Positions 21,644-34,144 of a stretch of DNA of 64,000 nucleotides are shown piece after piece. Location: assembly GCF_003711515.1 (NCBI RefSeq), contig NW_021167080.1, positions 3,974,381 through 4,038,380 on the forward strand. Reading direction: 5' to 3'. This DNA comes from Sodiomyces alkalinus F11 (taxonomy: Eukaryota > Ascomycota > Sordariomycetes > Glomerellales > Plectosphaerellaceae). The notes below the pieces were generated by a model, which did not search any database, was not told where the DNA came from, and saw nothing but the letters and a program-made list of their open reading frames with translations. The position numbers and the translations under genes were made by a program. The number at the start of each line of letters is the position of its first letter. Position 1 is the first letter of the stretch.

Positions 21644-22985
21644 CGTGGTGGTATGTACTGAGAGAAGTGGTATCTGTACCTATGGATGGGTCTGAAGTCC
21701 TGAAGTGAGTGATAGAATTAGTGATAGGATTACCACCAACTTGGCTTCCTCTGATCTTCTACTGAGTATGACCAGCAACTCGGCCCTGTGAGGATGACGA
21801 GATGGAGAAGAGAAGAAGAAAGACACGAAGGGAAAGGTATCGAAAATAGCGGTGCTGTGGCTATAATGTGGCTACTCTGCACATGGACATGATACGAGAG
21901 AGAGGCGTGTGACTTGACTCAATGCTTACTTGTACTTGTAGTATCTGAACCAGTCTCTCTCATTCTCTCTCCCACAGCTTCACCTCTGCCCGTGACACCC
22001 GTGACCCAACCCCCGTCAGGTGACCATTTCAAGGCTACTTCGTTATACAAGGTAGTCTAGTCCGGGAGGTCACTTTCTTGTCTGTGTGCTAAGGTACTGA
22101 GGTATATGCTACTCTCCGAAACACCCTCACAACGAGAGGAGTTGGTGCTGTAGAGGGGACATCGGGACATCCCTCCGGACGCCGGCGGCCGAACTCGTTC
22201 CGGGTATTCGTGTACCTAGTATTCATTCCTCCGTACCTGGTAGTCCCGGCCCCGGGGGAAGAACACTTATCCGGCCCCCATCGCCCCGGCAGAACACCCA
22301 CACTCTTTTCCAGTTACACAGTTCTCACCTACCTGCAACTTGGAGCAAGTAGGATATGCTGTGTACCCAGGTGGACGATGTTTATGTGTTTTTCCCGCCC
22401 CGGATGGGACCGGAAGATGATTTTAGTATCTGTAAGATATGGTATCCAAAAGACCTGTGGTAGATATCGCTCTGCGATGCATTGGCAATCGCGCAAATAC
22501 AAATCTGTCCCGGGAGCCCGGCTGGAAAAGAAGAAGAAGAAATTAATAAAAAAAAATTGGATCATGCGTGTGTACATCTGAATGAATGCAAGACGACGCA
22601 GACGTACAAACAAATCGCAAAATGCCATGACACCCAGGTTTTGGTTCTTGGAAACTGCAACGAAACACAAAATATCATCATTATAATGTGTAGTCTCCTC
22701 CAGAGGCTACGCAAAAGCAAAAACTCTCTTGATACGCCTCAAAGGCAAGCATCTTCTATTCGTCGTTTCGTTCCAGCCCGCCAACCGTCGCCAACTCTTT
22801 GGTATATATGCCGTTCGCCTCCAATGATTTAAAAAAATTAAAAATTGGTAATGGTGCATGGAAAAGTCGGGGAATCGGGATCGGGATCGGGATCGTGGGT
22901 ATGGAAATCCGCGCAAGTTCGAGACCCTCTCAAAACACACTTTTGAGCTCTTCGCTGGCAAACCGGGCGTTCAAAATATCATCTT
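21644..22985. other. Intergenic region, GH2 promoter / ceramide synthase 3' end
   Basis: About 1.34 kb. The side next to 21643 is the GH2 promoter and the side next to 22986 is downstream of the ceramide synthase gene, which also reads leftward. No gene is recognised. A (GGGATC)n run at 22875-22899 and an A-rich patch at 22530-22560 are the only distinct elements. Confidence 0.55.
22869..22899 (+). repeat. (GGGATC)n run, G-quadruplex-capable
   Basis: Five runs of at least three G (22869, 22877, 22883, 22889, 22897) separated by three to five bases. It lies about 90 bases past the ceramide synthase stop, in the probable 3' UTR on the opposite strand. A second (GGGATC) run lies at 55941. Confidence 0.8.
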
Positions 22986-24920
22986 CTACTCCACCTGCTT
23001 TTCGCACCCGATCCGGCCGAGGAGCTCCTTCCGATCACTGTGGCCCGGCAAGCTGACGCCCGTGGCCGTCGCCGGCCGCTTGTGCCCGGTGCGACGCTCC
23101 CAATTCTTCAGGTCGAGATCCTCCACGCCCACCTCCGCCTCGAGCGGCTGGGCCTCTTCGTAGACGTACTCCTCTCCCTCCCCCCCTTCCTCCTCCTCCT
23201 CCTCGTCGTCTTCGTCGTCGCTCCGGTTGTCCTCGGCCCCGTCGCCTCGAACGACCTTGACGGCAACCTGGACGATGCGCGTGAACCAGACGAAGGTGAG
23301 GCATAGCAGCATCAGCAGCGGCGCCAAAAAGGCCCACTGGAGGGTCGGGTTGAAGCAAATACGGCCCTTCATGTCGAAGAAGGGTTCGATGAGGTACCGA
23401 TAGCCCTCGGGTGTCGGTGTAGGGCCGACGGACTTGCCAGGCGGGCCCTCGAAGCATCCGGAGCCAATGACGCGTGGGATGTGAGCATAGATGGACCAGC
23501 ACACCATGGGGTAGAGGATATGGCGGGCGAAGATCCAGGAGACCATGAAGACGCCGAACATGACGTCGCAGATGGTAGTGAATCCCGTGTACTTGAGGCA
23601 CTTGGCAATCTGGACACGAGTTAGCATGTGAAGAGGAGAGAGAGAGAGAGAGAGAGAGGCGTCGCGTCGGCTCTACCACATACAGCAAGAATGACGTCGC
23701 CAATGTCCATCAACACGAGAATGACATTGCCGACGCGCGTGTGGTGATAGGCGTAGCAGGAGTACAGTAGACCGCAGGTGATGAAGTGATGGGTCACCAT
23801 CTGAATGTGGTCCTTGCGGCGGTCCTCGATGTTGATGACGAAGATCTGCTGGAGCCAGAAGGCCCACTGGGCGAGGATATAAAACTTGTTGAGGCCGCCG
23901 AGTTCTCTTTCCGGCCAACCGGTCCAAAGCTCCTCTAGGTTCAGGAAGTAATAAGGCGACTTGTAGTAAATGTACTGCGCAAACCCCAACGTTAGCCTAG
24001 CCTTGCCTAGCCTTGTCTAGCCTTGCCTAGCATTTGGGCCCGGGTCGGCCGCTGCAAACGGTTCTTCAGGGACAAGGGGAGGACGAGGATCCGCCGGGGA
24101 AAAACACGGGAAAAACACGAGACACGTACAACGCCCATGGTCCAGAAGACCGAATAGTAGACGAGCAACCAGGACTGCTCGCTGAAGCGGGTGAGCTGCT
24201 TCGTTTTGCGGACGCCCATGGTCTTTGCGATGGGGGCCAGGATGTATTCCATCACGGCAGCGCGCACGCCGGTGAAGAGTACGACGAAGAAAGGGATCAT
24301 GTAGGCGTCGTCGATGCCTTTGCCGTATTTGCCCGAGGCCGCATTGTAGTAGGAGAGGGTGAAGAACTTGGTAGTGTGCGGTTGGGCTTTCGGGATGAAG
24401 TAATGGGCGAGGAAGAGGAGGGCGAGCAGATTGAACGAGAGGCCTAGAGATGGGAGAACCGTGTCAATGCCAGTTTCTAGTCCTATGTTGGGGGTTTTTT
24501 TTTTCTTTCTTTCCGGATAGAGGGCATGCAATTGCTTTGCATTGGCCAAGTGGTCAAGAGCAAAAGGGTCAAAATGCAAAGGTCTCGGGTATTCATCTCC
24601 TTTCCTCGGCCCTCCCACCCCACGAGGAAATAGTGAAACCCGTATGAAAGACACGGGAACGGAACGAAGTGGCGGTTGAAGAACATACCAATCTGGTTTT
24701 CGACCATCCATTGCGTGAAGAGCTTCCAGGTGCTGGCGTCTTTCCTCCGGACGCGTCGCACGAGGACGACATTGCTGTTGCCAGCGTTCTGCATATAGAG
24801 CGGCCCGTTCATGTTCTTCGGCTTCTGGCCGTGGCTGGTGGCCTTGTTGGGTGCGCCTGGGCTGCGAACCGGCGGTGTCTGCAAGCTTGGCTTCGCATCG
24901 TAGCTTTTGGGGGCCGTCAT
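22986..24920 (-). CDS. Ceramide synthase, Lag1/Lac1 family (TLC domain), four exons
   Basis: Acyl-CoA-dependent ceramide synthase of the endoplasmic reticulum, joining a fatty acyl group to a sphingoid base. Exons are 24920-24689, 24443-24130, 23974-23684 and 23609-22986, giving 486 residues. A cytosolic basic N-terminus is followed by hydrophobic segments (SFNLLALLFLAHYF, YMIPFFVVLFTGVRAAVMEY, SWLLVYYSVFWTMG). The Lag1p motif in exon 3 has the paired histidines His244-His245 (MVTHHFITCGLLYSCYAY), HHTR at 259-262 and Asp272/Asp275 (LVLMDIGDVI). The C-terminus is strongly acidic (DDEDDEEEEEEGGEGEE). Filamentous fungi carry two such enzymes with different chain-length use; I cannot tell which one this is. 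Intron 3 holds a CT repeat on the coding strand. Confidence 0.95.
23637..23658 (-). repeat. (CT)n microsatellite in ceramide synthase intron 3
   Basis: About 11 CT units on the coding (minus) strand inside the 74-base intron at 23683-23610. Confidence 0.9.
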
Positions 24921-26879
24921 GATCTCTGTGTAGTCGTTTGAGTCGGCAATCGGCGCGGCTGAGGAAGAGTGGCAGAGTTTGAGCGCTCAGGAGGAGCGGA
25001 TGAGGAAAAAGGAAAAAAGGGGGGCTCAAGGGGGTTAGTGTCGTTCTAGGAAGAACAAATTGAGTGGCGATTCGGCGAAAAGTCTTCGATTTCGATCGAG
25101 ACGACGGGAGAGGAAGAAAAGGAACCCGGCCGTAGGTTTAGAGGAGAGACAGGAGGAAGGCCGGGGGAGATGGAGGGGAGGTAGGAGGATGTAGATGGTG
25201 GATGCAACCGTTGAGGAACAAAAAGAGAACAAAAGGAAAAAGAAGCAAGGAAGAAGATGGAGAGAAAAAAAGAAAAAAAAAAAATGGCCTGTACTTTTTC
25301 TAGGTTAGGGAGTACAACGTAAACGTAGTTGATATAATTAGGACGCGATAAATGGCCAGAACAAAGAGCCGTTTCGTGATGGTGCCCTCTGCACTTTGAG
25401 GGATGAGACTCTCAACTGAACAAGCATTGGACTTGGCAGTCACGTCCTGTAAATAAGTGAGTATGGGAATATAGTGGTTGGGGAGACGGAGCAACATCCA
25501 AGGACCAAAGCGTTGAAAGGAAAGACCCATCGACGATCCTCTCAGGTCCTCTCAGGGGACATGCGGACACAAAGTAGCTGCCCCGGCCCATTGAGTTACC
25601 CTGGGTAGCACAGTTCAAGGTACCGTACCTCGAATTACCAGTCCCGAATTAATTCAACGTACAACGTACAGCGTGTTCTAATGGACGGTTGAGATAGGGG
25701 CAGGCTCCACTCTGACCCTGCAGCCAGGAACACTCGACATAAGTGGCATTATTACTTCGTAGACCATCTATATTGGCTCCACTACCCACATATTTCCCCG
25801 AAGCTCAGGTAGCTGTACCAATATCATCGACAGTGTACGTACTTTTATGGAAATATACCTTTGCAGAACATTTTGATGGGCGATTCCGAAACGCACCGGC
25901 AGGCGGTGAGAGGGAGGGTCAAAGAGGGGTGGCGCCTTCTGCCATGTCTCTCTTCAGAATGTCGTCCCTTGTACCGAAAATGTGAGGTCCAATCACTCGG
26001 GTTAGCCTATCACGATGTTACTGGCTAATTACAGGTGCCTTAAGGCACTGGCTAAGCGGGGGTCATGCAGCTACGACTTGCAGATACTGTATCCATACCA
26101 TGGCACTTTATATATCATACATAAGGGGTACGTTGTATGTACGCAACGTACTGCCCACTTCACCGACGAGTCTGTTTCTCCCACCAAGGATGGATTTCTG
26201 CTGATCCGTTGCAGAGACAGCGATATTGCGTTGGAAAAGTGATTTAACAGGGCACGCTACGTTGTGGTGCGCACGGGGTAATTACTCCCTCGGCCCAAAG
26301 CCCAGATCTGAAATGCCACAGCCAATCATCACCTTAATACGAGGCTTAGCATTCGACTTCGATTTCGCTTCTTTCTCGAAGCTCCCTCTCTCTGCATCAG
26401 AAATATCCGCATATTGATTTTGTTCTCTTTTAGTGACTTTTCAAGTGACGACTCCCTAAAATTCATGCTACCTTAGTTAACTGCTAGTAATAGTCAAAGT
26501 AAAAATGGTCCAATATCAAACACTTGGGTCTAACTACCACTGCCATACCTTACACGACTTGCCCCTTTGTGCTTCTCGTGCCTTCTTGCTCCAACACCAA
26601 CATCTGGGATCGTCACGTGATCTCGATAAGGTCTTATCGCAGCTCGACCCATTCCAGCATTAGCGTTGGGGGCTTGGCTGCCTCCCCACATGACGAATCG
26701 TGACCATTCGAGACTCGTCGTTCTCATCTCATCATCGCCATCGCCATCACCATCACCACTCGCCTCCTACCTACCACAACCTCTTGCTTCTTGCTTTCTC
26801 CCCTAGTACAGAAACCCCACCCACTTCGCAGCATTTCCAGTTCGCTTCCCGCGCAACTTCGTCCAGCTGCAACCATACC
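24921..26879. promoter_or_regulatory. Divergent region, ceramide synthase / BI-1 family gene
   Basis: About 1.96 kb between two start codons. The left 350 bases are purine-rich (AGGAAGAAAAGG, poly-A at 25264-25283) and probably form the ceramide synthase leader. The middle, 25300-26500, is AT-richer with small open frames only, and has TACAACGTAC at 25660-25669 and, inverted, at 26128-26137. The right end is a CATCACC/TCC-rich leader. No gene recognised. Confidence 0.5.
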
Positions 26880-27938
26880 ATGGCGGCCAACACCAAGTAC
26901 ACCCCCGCGCCCACCCGGGACCCGGAAGAGAACGAACATGGCCTGTATGACCAGGCGCCCCCCTCATACCAGGAAGCCGGCAGCAGCTCGGCGGCCCAGG
27001 ACGAAGCTCGGCTCTTCGGCGGCGGTGCTCCGCGCGCCAGCCAGGACGGCGACGACATTCCCGATGACTTCAAGGTATGCTATGTTATCCGGCGCAGGCC
27101 ACATTCCCCTTCTCTTCTTGCGCTCTCAGCTCTTGCCAAAACATCTCGTTGCAAAACTAACTCCCACGTCTTTCTTTCCAGTTTGGTGGTTCCGTCGCCG
27201 AAGCGACCATCGACATCCGGAACCAGTTCATCCGCAAAGTCTACGCCATCCTGACCGTTCAGCTCATCGCCACCGGCGCCGTCTCCTCCCTCAGCTTCTT
27301 CAACCAAGCCTACAAGACCTGGATCCAGTCTCACCCAGGCCTCGTCTGGGCTTCGGTAAGCCGCACCCACCCCTTCTGTCCCCCCCCCCCCCCCTTCTCT
27401 CCGTTTCCGCCCGCTAACATTCAACTCTTTCCCCCTTCCCCTCCAGCTCCTCGGCGCCATAGTCTTCATGCTCCTCACCTACTGGAAACGCAAATCCTAC
27501 CCGACCAACCTCCTCTTCCTCGCCGGCTTCACCCTCCTCGAAGCCTACACCATCTCCGTCATCGTCTCCTTCTACTCCGCCGGCATCGTCCTCAACGCCG
27601 TCCTCCTCACCGCCGGCATCTTCGTCTTCCTGACCGCCTTCGCCTGCCAGTCCCGCTACGACTTCACCTCCTGGATGCCCTACCTCTTCGGCGCCCTCTG
27701 GGGGCTCATCCTCTTCGGCTTCATGGCCGCCTTCTTCCCCTACAGCTCCACCACCGAGCTCGTCTACGGCGGCCTCGCCGCCCTCATCTTCAGCGGCTAC
27801 ATCCTCGTCGACACCCAGCTCGTCATGCGCAAGCACCACGTCGAGGAGGAGATCGCCGCCGCCATCAGCCTCTACCTCGACATCGTCAACCTCTTCCTCG
27901 CCATCCTGCGCATCCTGAATAGCCAGAGTAACAACTGA
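26880..27938 (+). CDS. Bax-inhibitor-1 / Lifeguard (TMBIM) family membrane protein, three exons
   Basis: Multi-pass protein of the BI-1 family (yeast Bxi1/Ybh3 type), found in ER, Golgi or vacuole membranes and linked to calcium handling and cell-death control. Exons are 26880-27074, 27182-27355 and 27447-27938, giving 286 residues. The first 65 residues are a soluble Pro/Ser-rich tail with a PPSY motif (APPSYQEAG), a possible WW-domain ligand for a Rsp5-type ubiquitin ligase. Then come IRKVYAILTVQLIATGAVS and seven hydrophobic segments (LLGAIVFMLLTYW, NLLFLAGFTLLEAYTISVI, LLTAGIFVFLTAFA, LWGLILFGFMAAFF, ALIFSGYILVDTQLVM and others). The conserved Asp of YILVDTQLV and the last helix SLYLDIVNLFLAILRIL are present. 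Open reading starts at the first ATG of this frame downstream of the leader. Confidence 0.93.
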
Positions 27939-28979
27939 GCGAGCGGCCCGTGCGCGAGTACGCAAAATTGCTGCGTGGCGTGAAAGAAGAGGTTAAGAAA
28001 CCAAACGTCAAGATGAGGAAGACAGGTTTTACGTGGTTGGATGGAGATCCTCTCATGCGGGAGAACGGGGGAGGGAGGTTTAACAATGGTAATTCAGGCC
28101 CAGCGATGCTGCGGTTGACAGACCGTAGCTTGGCAATCTCGGACAGAAGGCGTTCTTCAGGCTCTTTGGATTTTCGGTTTCTCTACGGCAGTCGTCTGTT
28201 CTCGTGTCCTCTCCCATCTTTCTACTCTGCTCGCAGTGTTTGCAGGACTCAGTTGCGACTTGTATTCTAATATCCAAGTAGGTGGGTAGGTAGCGTAAAT
28301 GGAGACATTTCCACCCCGACCAAACAATCTGCAGACCAGACCTACTAGTAGTGGTGACATGAAGCATTGAAGTTGAGGTTACTATCTACATTAGAAGTCT
28401 ACTATGCGAAAAGGGAATACAGGCTGAAGAGCGTGCAAAGGAGCGAAGACTATGGAGGAGAAGCCCTCAACTTTACAGTCACACCTTGACAAGGTAGCCA
28501 TGTGCTCTAACATGTCTTGGCCCGTGAGAACAGATCCTCTTTCCCTTATATCTGTTTTGTGGTTTGCCCATCCTCTGCCTCTAGAGAGAGGAAATGAAAA
28601 GCGAAAAAGAAAAACGTGTCCACCGGCAGGATAGTGCACCTTATTGCGGCACACCATCAGACAAACACCACTGCCGGTGAAGCAGACCAGCAGCTCTTTT
28701 TTTGATCGTTGCAGTCGTGGACCTTTTTTTAGCTTTCAAGTAGGAGAATGACTATTATCTTCATATCAACACGAAGAAATTAAATAAAAGACAAAGAATC
28801 GCAGACGCAAGGGGGGGAATAGTCTTCTTCTTCTTTCCTTTCGCCACCGACGCAGGAAGAAGCGGCAACAGGAACCAACGCCAGCATAGAAAAAGAACCA
28901 ACGTGGCGCGGCGTCTCGAGGAGACGAGATGCGCAATAGGATGTTCCGGGGAGCGCGGCACCACAGAGGGAAGCCAGAT
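27939..28979. other. Convergent 3' region, BI-1 / septin
   Basis: About 1.04 kb between facing stop codons. No gene seen; the open frames on both strands (up to about 106 codons) look like chance. Poly-T stretches at 28697-28702 and 28723-28730 and a CTTCTTCTT run at 28825 are present. Confidence 0.6.
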
Positions 28980-30776
28980 TTAGTTTTGGACGTCCCCACC
29001 GTTCGCCTCTGGGCGGTCGATCACAGGGGTAGCGGCGGCGCTGGCTTCCCGGTGCATGCGGGCCTCGATCTCGCGGAGCTGCGACTCGCGGGCCAACAGT
29101 TCCTGTCGCTTCTCGTTGATCTCGCGCTGAACCTTGACTTCGATCTCCCGCAGCTTCTCCTCCTCGCGACGGAGCTGTTCCTCCTTGAGCCGCACAGATT
29201 GGGAGGCAAGGTCTTCGGGGTTCATCGACGAGTCCCTATAATAAAAAGAAAAGGGGTTAGCGTTTGTGTCATCACGGCGAAGTATGGCGCAAGGGTCCAG
29301 GGGCGCGACGTACACTCCAGCGCCGCCCTCGACCGACTTGCTGAGCTTCTCGGTACGGTAGTTCTCGTAGAGGAAGTCGTGAGTGATTTCCTTGAGGTCG
29401 GCCAGATGGCTGTGGAGAAGGGCCGATCGGATGGCGAGGAAATCTGAGTGCCGGGGATTGTCGACCTCGACGACGCCCCAAGGATACTGGCGAGCGCGGA
29501 CATTGCGGCCGCCAATCTCGACGATATCTTCAGAGCCGACGATGGCAAAGGGCATAAGACCTCTCAGTTCGGCGTTCTCCTCCACGGTGTCCTCGTCATC
29601 CTCCTCAATATCATAGGGGAAGTTGTAGACGGGGATCCGGTAGTGCTCAATGTCCTCCATTACCAGCTTCTTGGACTCAGCCAGTTCGGCAGGGGTCAGG
29701 GAGTCGGCGCGGCCGATGACGGGGATGACGTTGACTCGAGGAGCAAGGCGCTTCATCAGCTCAATATCGAGCTCACGGAGACTATCACGGGGAGAGTGGT
29801 CAGCGAGAAAAGACCAAGAGCCATGGAACCGACACTCCAAACGTACCCGTGACCAGTCGGGGTGATAAAGTAAAGAAGGGCGTGAACACGGTTGTCCCTG
29901 AAGCGAGGGTTACGCTTGATACGGGACTCCTCGGCAAGAATATCGTCATATTGTCTCTCGAGATAGCCGACGATTTCGGAAAAGCTGCGAAAAAAAAGAA
30001 GAAAAAAAGATTAGCATGGTGGCCGGAGAGAAGGCAAAGAGAAGCCCAGTTAAAGTCCTAGATCAGGAGAAACAGTGGTGTTGGGCGTTGGAAGAGATTC
30101 CCATACCTGGCCTCGTTGTCAATCTGGTCACCGAAGCCCGGGGTGTCGACGATGGTCAGGGAGATACGGGTACCCTCCTCATCCAGCTCAAGTTCTATGG
30201 GGATATGAAGCAATTAGTACTTGAAAGTCGGGGGCTGAAATTCTCGCTCTGGCCATGTTGTAGACGCACCGACGGTGATAGGCTTTATCTTGACACCTTC
30301 TTCGACATGAGCATCATTAGGGTCGTCCGAGTCCTTGTGGGCAAGAACGGTCTTGCCACAGAGTGTGTTGACAAAGGTGGTTCGTCCTGAAAAGCAAGGG
30401 CACGCGTTGTCAGCTGGTCTGGTGTTATGTCGTGTATTTTTCTGATACTTGCGAGAGGAGCAAAATAAAGGGCGACTTACCAGTTCCTGATGCTCCACAG
30501 ACCATCAGACAGAACTGGATACCCTTCTTGACGTTCTTCTTCTTGCGCATCATCTTCTAAGCAGGACACAAACAAGGTCAGCACGTCGGGCGTGTTCGTG
30601 CGCGGTGAGTGTGGTGAATGCGGTGAATGGCGAAACGGTGGACGGTGCATAAAGTAGCAGGACCAAGCAGGAAAGGGACACGAAAGGGGGGAATGTTGAG
30701 ATGGGGCACAATTGCTCAACTACATGTGTAAAGAAGAGCACGAGAGGATAGCTAGACATACGGCAGGTGAGAACAT
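28980..30776 (-). CDS. Septin Cdc11 (AspA type), seven exons
   Basis: Septin GTP-binding protein forming the end subunit of hetero-oligomeric rods that build rings and filaments at septa and hyphal tips. Exons are 30776-30762, 30556-30481, 30386-30270, 30194-30107, 29984-29847, 29781-29314 and 29235-28980, giving 385 residues with all phases fitting. The start is a five-codon exon (MFSPA). A polybasic stretch (KMMRKKKNVKKG) that may bind phosphoinositides precedes the G1 loop GASGTGRTT, where Arg32 replaces the usual Lys. G3 is DTPGFGD (Asp86-Gly89). G4 reads GRAD (168-171) rather than the usual KAD form. The C-terminal coiled coil is Glu/Arg-rich (LREIEVKVQREINEKRQELL). The short N-terminus and the Arg in G1 fit Cdc11 rather than Cdc3, Cdc10 or Cdc12. 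Confidence 0.94.
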
Positions 30777-32404
30777 GGTGTCGGATTGGAGTCGGGTGGT
30801 ATTAGGGAATAGCGCGGTAGGGAGAATTCAGGAGGTCGCGTAGCTCAGAATAGGGCGGTGGAAGCAAGAAGGAAGAGGTCTGAAGTCGGGACGAGGACGA
30901 CCAGGCGGATGGAGAAGGACCGTTGACGTTGATGTTTGGCGTCAATGGATGAGAATTGCCGAATCCCACAGAGAAGGTCGTTGCAACAGCGAAATGGGGG
31001 CGTAGGGGGGAAGAAGGCTAAAGGAGATGGGGGAAAAGATGTTGTTTGGGCTTGGCTATGGGTGAAGGTACTTGGGGGGGGGAGGTTGAAAATGCAATTT
31101 CACATAAAATGTTGCAGGCAGGAGGTATCCGGCCAATCCCTGGGTGTGCTTGCTTTGTACCACCGACAAGCAGCAACGTCCTAGTGGTAAGGGGAGACGG
31201 TGTCAGGCCAATTCAGGGGGCGCTATAGGGGGGGGAACTCGTAGGGGGTTTTCTGGGGGAAGTGGAAACAACCACCTGCCGGGTTTTTAGTACGGCCGGT
31301 GTACGTATTGGATATACCAAGTACCTTATGCGTACGTTGGGCATCCGTGTCCAACCATACAAAGTAATTACAATACTATGTACTGTGTACTTCGACGGAC
31401 CCCTGTCCTGTGTCCAGTAAAAGTGACCGTTTCTCTCATCTAAATTTCGAGACCACACGAGACCTAAACAAGCAAGGTACCTTATGCAACGGATAAATAG
31501 TCGGGCCGGTTATATATTTAGATAAGAGATCCAAGCTACCTACCCTAGACCTGCCTGGTAGTATAGAGTATACGTGTAAGTACAATACGTTGTATACCTG
31601 GAAGAATACCTTATATGATGGCTTGCGTAAGTTATTCTAGACTGGACCTTGGCTTCCATTGTCAACTCCGTACGCCGCCCAGGTGCCTACTTCCTCAATG
31701 GGAAAAGTGACAACGAATCACGGCATTATGCATAGGTACCTTGATGAAGCCTTGGAGTAGCCCGTTCACACCTGTTTCGCTTCCCTGATGAAATCAAACC
31801 TATACCTCTCGTCTCTTGACTTTTGACCTCTGGATCCCTCCCCCTCAACTATTCCAAGGTACCTTATCAGGCATATTGGACAGCACACCCAAAAGAAGTA
31901 TTGCAACTCTTAAATTTTGACCCTTGAGGCCGGTGGTAGGATTCCCCTTCTCCAAGGTGACTAGTCATCTCCTATCACTTTGTCCGCTCTCGGCTTTCAC
32001 CTCACCCACCTCCCCTGAATGCCGTCTTCGCTGCCCCACCGATGTTGTATGGGCAGCGCATCATAACCCCCCGGTTCCAGAGACGATGCAGCAACTTCTC
32101 ATCAATTATATTTGATAGACCGGACAATCACTAACTGATACTAGATTATCTGAACATCTTTTATCACGAAAAAGGCTTGGAAGAGGACAGTTTCCGAGGA
32201 TGACGGACGACTAGCCACCTGCAACTCGTCATCACCGCCCCCGTCAACACTTGGACTTGAGGACGACACTGAAGGCTTGTGGCCGTCTCCTCTCAACCGC
32301 ACAGCCATAGTCCCCTGCTCCAGATTCGGTTTCTTGTCAGCTTTCCATTATTCTTTCCGTCCGGAGGGCTTCTTTTTTTATACTATCATTTTCTGCACTT
32401 CAAC
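30777..32404. promoter_or_regulatory. Divergent region, septin / HSV2
   Basis: About 1.63 kb between two start codons. The septin side is GA-rich. From 31240 to 31870 it is AT-richer and crowded with GTACCTTA words: exact AGGTACCT palindromes occur at 31475-31482, 31734-31741 and 31857-31864, two of them in the longer form AAGGTACCTTA. The last 130 bases are a pyrimidine-rich leader of HSV2. No gene recognised. Confidence 0.5.
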
Positions 32405-33803
32405 ATGTATACCCAGCCCTCAATAAAGGGCTTGGTGCCGAATGAGGTGCTCTCCGTCTCGTTCAACAATAATGCATCACACTTCACCCTGGGCCTCAAC
32501 TCGGGCTATGCCGGTAAATACAAGTCTCTCTCATGGATTTTCGTGATAGTCGATGATGATATACCTGTTACTAACTGTTTCATCCCAGTATTCGTGACAG
32601 AGACATGTTCACTCCGTTCGATCAAGGGTTGGTGTCTTCCATTTCCACCCTCTCCCTCGTCTCTTTTACTCTCACACAATTTCCCAATCATCTCGACCCT
32701 TTTGCTTACAACACCCCCATTATACAGACTTTCAGGGTCCCATAGCTCATGTGGAAATGATGGGCCTGACTAACTACCTTGCCCTCGTGGGCAACGCCAC
32801 TCACTCTCACTTCTCCCAGAACAAGGTCGTCTTATGGGACGACCAGCGCGACAAACCGGGAACCTACATCACCCTCCTCCAGCCCGTCCGTCGCGTCCTA
32901 CAAGGCGATCTCTTGGGTCAACGCCACATCGTCGTCGTCCTCCAGGACAGTGTCAGGCTCTACACCGTCAGCAAAAGGCCCGAGTTCGTCTCCCACTACG
33001 AGACGGCCCCGAATCTACTCGGCCTCTGCTGCATGTCCGACCGCCTACTTGCCCTGCTGGGTAATACCCCGGGCCACGTCCAGCTCGTCGACCGCGCCAC
33101 CAGGACCGTTAACATCATCCCGGCTCACAACTCCCCGCTGCGCGCCCTCCACATGAGCCGTGACGGCAAGCTCCTCGCCACCGCCAGCTACAAGGGCACC
33201 CTCATCCGCATCTGGTCCACTAGGACGCGCGCTCGCCTCGCCGAGCTACGCCGTGGCGTCGACCCTTCCACCATCTTCCACCTCGCCTTTAACCCCTCCG
33301 GCACCATGCTCGCCTGCACCTCGGACAAATCCACTTTGCACATTTTCGACGTGCCGCATCCTAACAAACCGGATCCGTCTTCAACGACGACGACCTCGAC
33401 GACGGCCGCGGGCTCGATACCTACCGCCATCCCAGGCACGGGGACCCTCGCCAACATGCCCGCGCCGGGCCGTCAGGACTCGACCTCTGTTGACGGGAGC
33501 AAGGACGACGGAAAAGGCAAGTGGGGGTTCCTGGGCAAGATGCCCTTCATGCCCCGGGTCTTCTCCGACACCTACTCCTTTGCCAGCGCCGTGTTTGAGT
33601 CCCGGACAGACGTCTCTTCAACCGCGTCGAGGCCCCAGCAGGGCGTCATCGGCTGGATCGACGACAGCACCTTGGTCGTGGTGGGGGCCGGCCACGAACC
33701 CAAGTGGGAGAAGTTTGTCATCCGCAAGACCCGGGACGGCGTGGACGGGAAGCGCGAATGCGTGCGCGAGGGGTGGAGACGGTGCTTGGGCAGTACTCGG
33801 TAG
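32405..33803 (+). CDS. PROPPIN Hsv2 (SVP1-like protein 2, WIPI3/4 type), three exons
   Basis: Seven-bladed beta-propeller that binds PtdIns3P and PtdIns(3,5)P2 and takes part in autophagy-related membrane traffic. Exons are 32405-32513, 32589-32627 and 32728-33803, giving 407 residues. The 39-base middle exon is needed for the frame and encodes most of VFVTETCSLRSIK, the end of blade 1. Signature stretches are NYLALVG, KVVLWDD, SVRLYTV, RALHMSRDGKLLATAS, GTLIRIWSTRT, the phosphoinositide motif LRRG at 223-226 (AELRRGVD) and MLACTSDKSTLHIFD. LRRG rather than FRRG, and overall size, favour Hsv2 over Atg18. A Ser/Thr-rich loop of about 60 residues replaces the membrane-facing loop of blade 6. 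Convergent with IST3. Confidence 0.93.
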
Positions 33804-34144
33804 GACGACAGTACTGAGGAGGGTGGTGCCGGTGTGTTGAGCAATACTGGTGGACCGGTTTGACTATTTTCTTTCTTCCTTGCTTCCTTTCTTTCTTTTC
33901 CCTTTTTCTTTTCCCTTTTCTTTTCGGCAGTTTGTTTTATGTTGGCGTTACGACGGAACCACGGCAAGGGTTATGAGGCTATGGGAGGATCAGGACTGGG
34001 ACTGGGGACTTGGCATAAGAGCGTCATCATGAATAGGGAAATATGAGCTTTGATTATTCTTTTCTTATTCTTTCTTCTCTTTTTGCCCCTTCTTCTTCCG
34101 TGATATCTTGATTCATTAACTCAGCAATACACCAGCTGGCCTCC
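33804..34144. other. Convergent 3' region, HSV2 / IST3
   Basis: 341 bases between facing stop codons, dominated by CTTT/TTCC runs on the plus strand (33865-33925, 34055-34100). No gene. Confidence 0.65.
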
